Shown piece by piece: positions 7,201 through 7,316 of a stretch of 7,316 nucleotides of DNA. Every line of letters starts with the position of its first letter. The first letter of the stretch is position 1. Both the position numbers and the translations under genes were made by a program. The stretch lies in the NCBI GenBank assembly GCA_946478845.1, contig CAMLDI010000079.1, positions 1-7,316 of the forward strand, written 5' to 3'. Source of the stretch: an uncultured Paenibacillaceae bacterium (lineage in GTDB: Bacteria; Bacillota; Bacilli; Aneurinibacillales; Aneurinibacillaceae). Under the pieces are notes generated by a model. The model was not told the DNA's origin, did no database searches, and saw only the letters and a program-made list of their open reading frames with translations.

Positions 7201-7316
7201 CACCCCACACTTAGCTGCTACATGATGAAGCTTCTCATCATTAAAATGAATGTGGGCCATCTCCTGTTCAGGCAATCCTACCTTAATCATGCACTTATCA
7301 ATGGTCGCCCCTGTCC
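4276..7316 (-). CDS. Large acyl-CoA dehydratase activase-related protein: tandem BcrAD/BadFG ATPase domains plus DUF2229 region (N-terminus cut off)
   Basis: The visible 1012 residues run in frame to the right edge, so the Met at 7290 is not the true start; residues here are counted from it. Residues -7 to about 140 are the tail of a first HgdC-like ATPase domain, with AAKCGVFAETD (C28) and LLLGGPNTYLPF (76-87). A second ATPase domain (about 203-470) has the phosphate loop GLDGGSTSSK (206-215), CDIGGQD (305-311), Fe-S cysteines C331 (NQCSAGNG) and C370 (YGCAVF), QGGTQHN (423-429) and GEAGAIGAA (456-464). The two cysteines are 39 residues apart, the same as Cys127 and Cys166 in Acidaminococcus HgdC. 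Next comes a cysteine motif C500-x2-C503-x3-C507 with C530, then a DUF2229-type region (about 619-960) with GIPKVLNIWS, VDPCYPAK, LFPCITHI, GRPYHSDPG and FKCGHDAPTYG. The C-terminus (about 961-1000) is a charged helix. By homology the ATPases drive low-potential electron transfer. The partner is probably the HgdB-like protein encoded next. The substrate is unknown. Confidence 0.9.
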   Translation of the reverse strand, partial: TGATIDKCMIKVGLPEQEMAHIHFNDEKLHHVAAKCGVFAETDIVNLVKSGIPSQEIMCSLADAIVMQNLSVLTRGNTLRHKVLLLGGPNTYLPFLQECWRKRIPESWEQRGYDYPKELPLEELIFVPDNSQYYAAYGAVMYGLYEPVDVGVYKGIEDLKRFITHGRKEKLGEKAGAPLISSQEELEAFRKHYSIPLFAPATFVPGQIVRGVIGLDGGSTSSKAVLVDEEGTILLKEYRLSKGNPIQDTKELLGRIRDKVHSAGATLEIIGFGATGYAADVLEKTLKADVNIVETVAHMMSAVHFFGDIDVICDIGGQDIKVLFMKNGDIRNFRLSNQCSAGNGMLLQAMADQFGIPIQEYAHHAFQAELSPKFSYGCAVFLDTDRVNFQKEGYAKEELLAGLAMVLPKNIWQYVVQIPRMAELGRKFVLQGGTQHNLAAVKAQVDYIKERVPDAEVFIHPHTGEAGAIGAAMETLYVVKRQGYSTFLGLDAAIGITFESRNDESTRCNFCPNHCSRTFIDTTTPDGQKARYISGFSCEKGTVEDKEAVIKLTRERNKKKTLYPNLVDYEARRMFQHFYDQEPLPEADEVMEDVQVKSGLLGFGIKKVKVKRTFQRSSEETMERRKGLRIGIPKVLNIWSTAPFWRTYLETLGIDSKNVVFSDYTSEELWQDGGKYGSVDPCYPAKVAQAHMHNLLFKHHKERNKLDAILFPCITHIQTHLQYVIDSASCPIVAGTPNVMKAAFTKEKDFFADRGIRYFDPAVTFVERNLMKKQLFEALGEFLQITEDESDFAVNQAWTAMDMFDKEMQEKGRLILEQVEQENRMAILMIGRPYHSDPGINHGVLDEFQVLGYPVLSMRSIPKDEAWLRRFFQQDLEMGRVETALEVRDVWPENFSSNSVQKVWAAKFAARHPNVAVLDLSSFKCGHDAPTYGLIDSIISTAGTPYSALHDIDANKPSGSIQIRVKTYAHSLERHKERLEGLAQKRQQLEQLIAQKSMDWIDNYRQQKAISK

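Noticed and set aside
7288..7290. ATG at 7290 as the start of the large activase
   Set aside because: The frame stays open to the window edge with TGATIDKC upstream, which is recognisable as family sequence inside the first ATPase domain. Starting at 7290 would leave that domain without its phosphate loop. The gene is cut by the edge, not truncated.

Overview
The window looks like chromosomal DNA from a low-to-moderate GC Firmicute, most likely a member of the Bacillales. The evidence is the strong AGGAGG-type ribosome binding sites, the Bacillus-like sigma-A promoter candidates, and the gene pair dgkB-rlmD, which has the same order as dgkB (yerQ) and yefA (rlmCD) in Bacillus subtilis. All supported genes lie on the minus strand, so transcription runs from high to low coordinates. 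The species cannot be named from this alone.

In transcription order, the right-hand 4.65 kb (7316 to 2668) holds two adjacent genes of the 2-hydroxyacyl-CoA dehydratase / benzoyl-CoA reductase activase superfamily. The first is a very large protein cut by the right edge. It carries the tail of one BcrAD/BadFG (HgdC-like) ATPase domain, a complete second ATPase domain, a cysteine-rich joint and a long DUF2229-type region. The second, 18 bases downstream, is a 529-residue cysteine-rich protein usually annotated as a CoA activase or HgdB-like dehydratase component. They look like one operon, closed by a strong intrinsic terminator at 2618-2661. By family logic they form an ATP-driven, iron-sulfur, low-potential electron-transfer machine, but the substrate of this two-gene form is not known to me.

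After the terminator a new unit starts from a probable sigma-A promoter (2556-2584). It contains dgkB (diacylglycerol/lipid kinase, used in lipid and lipoteichoic-acid recycling) and, 27 bases later, rlmD (23S rRNA m5U methyltransferase with an Fe-S cluster). No clear terminator follows rlmD. A second promoter candidate (136-164) and a strong ribosome binding site precede the first 35 codons of a short-chain dehydrogenase/reductase that runs off the left edge.

The only non-coding stretches are 107-216 and 2521-2667, both under 300 bases. I saw no tRNA, rRNA, CRISPR, insertion sequence or attachment site. The part most worth following is the double-ATPase activase with its HgdB-like partner. 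The other genes are ordinary housekeeping functions.
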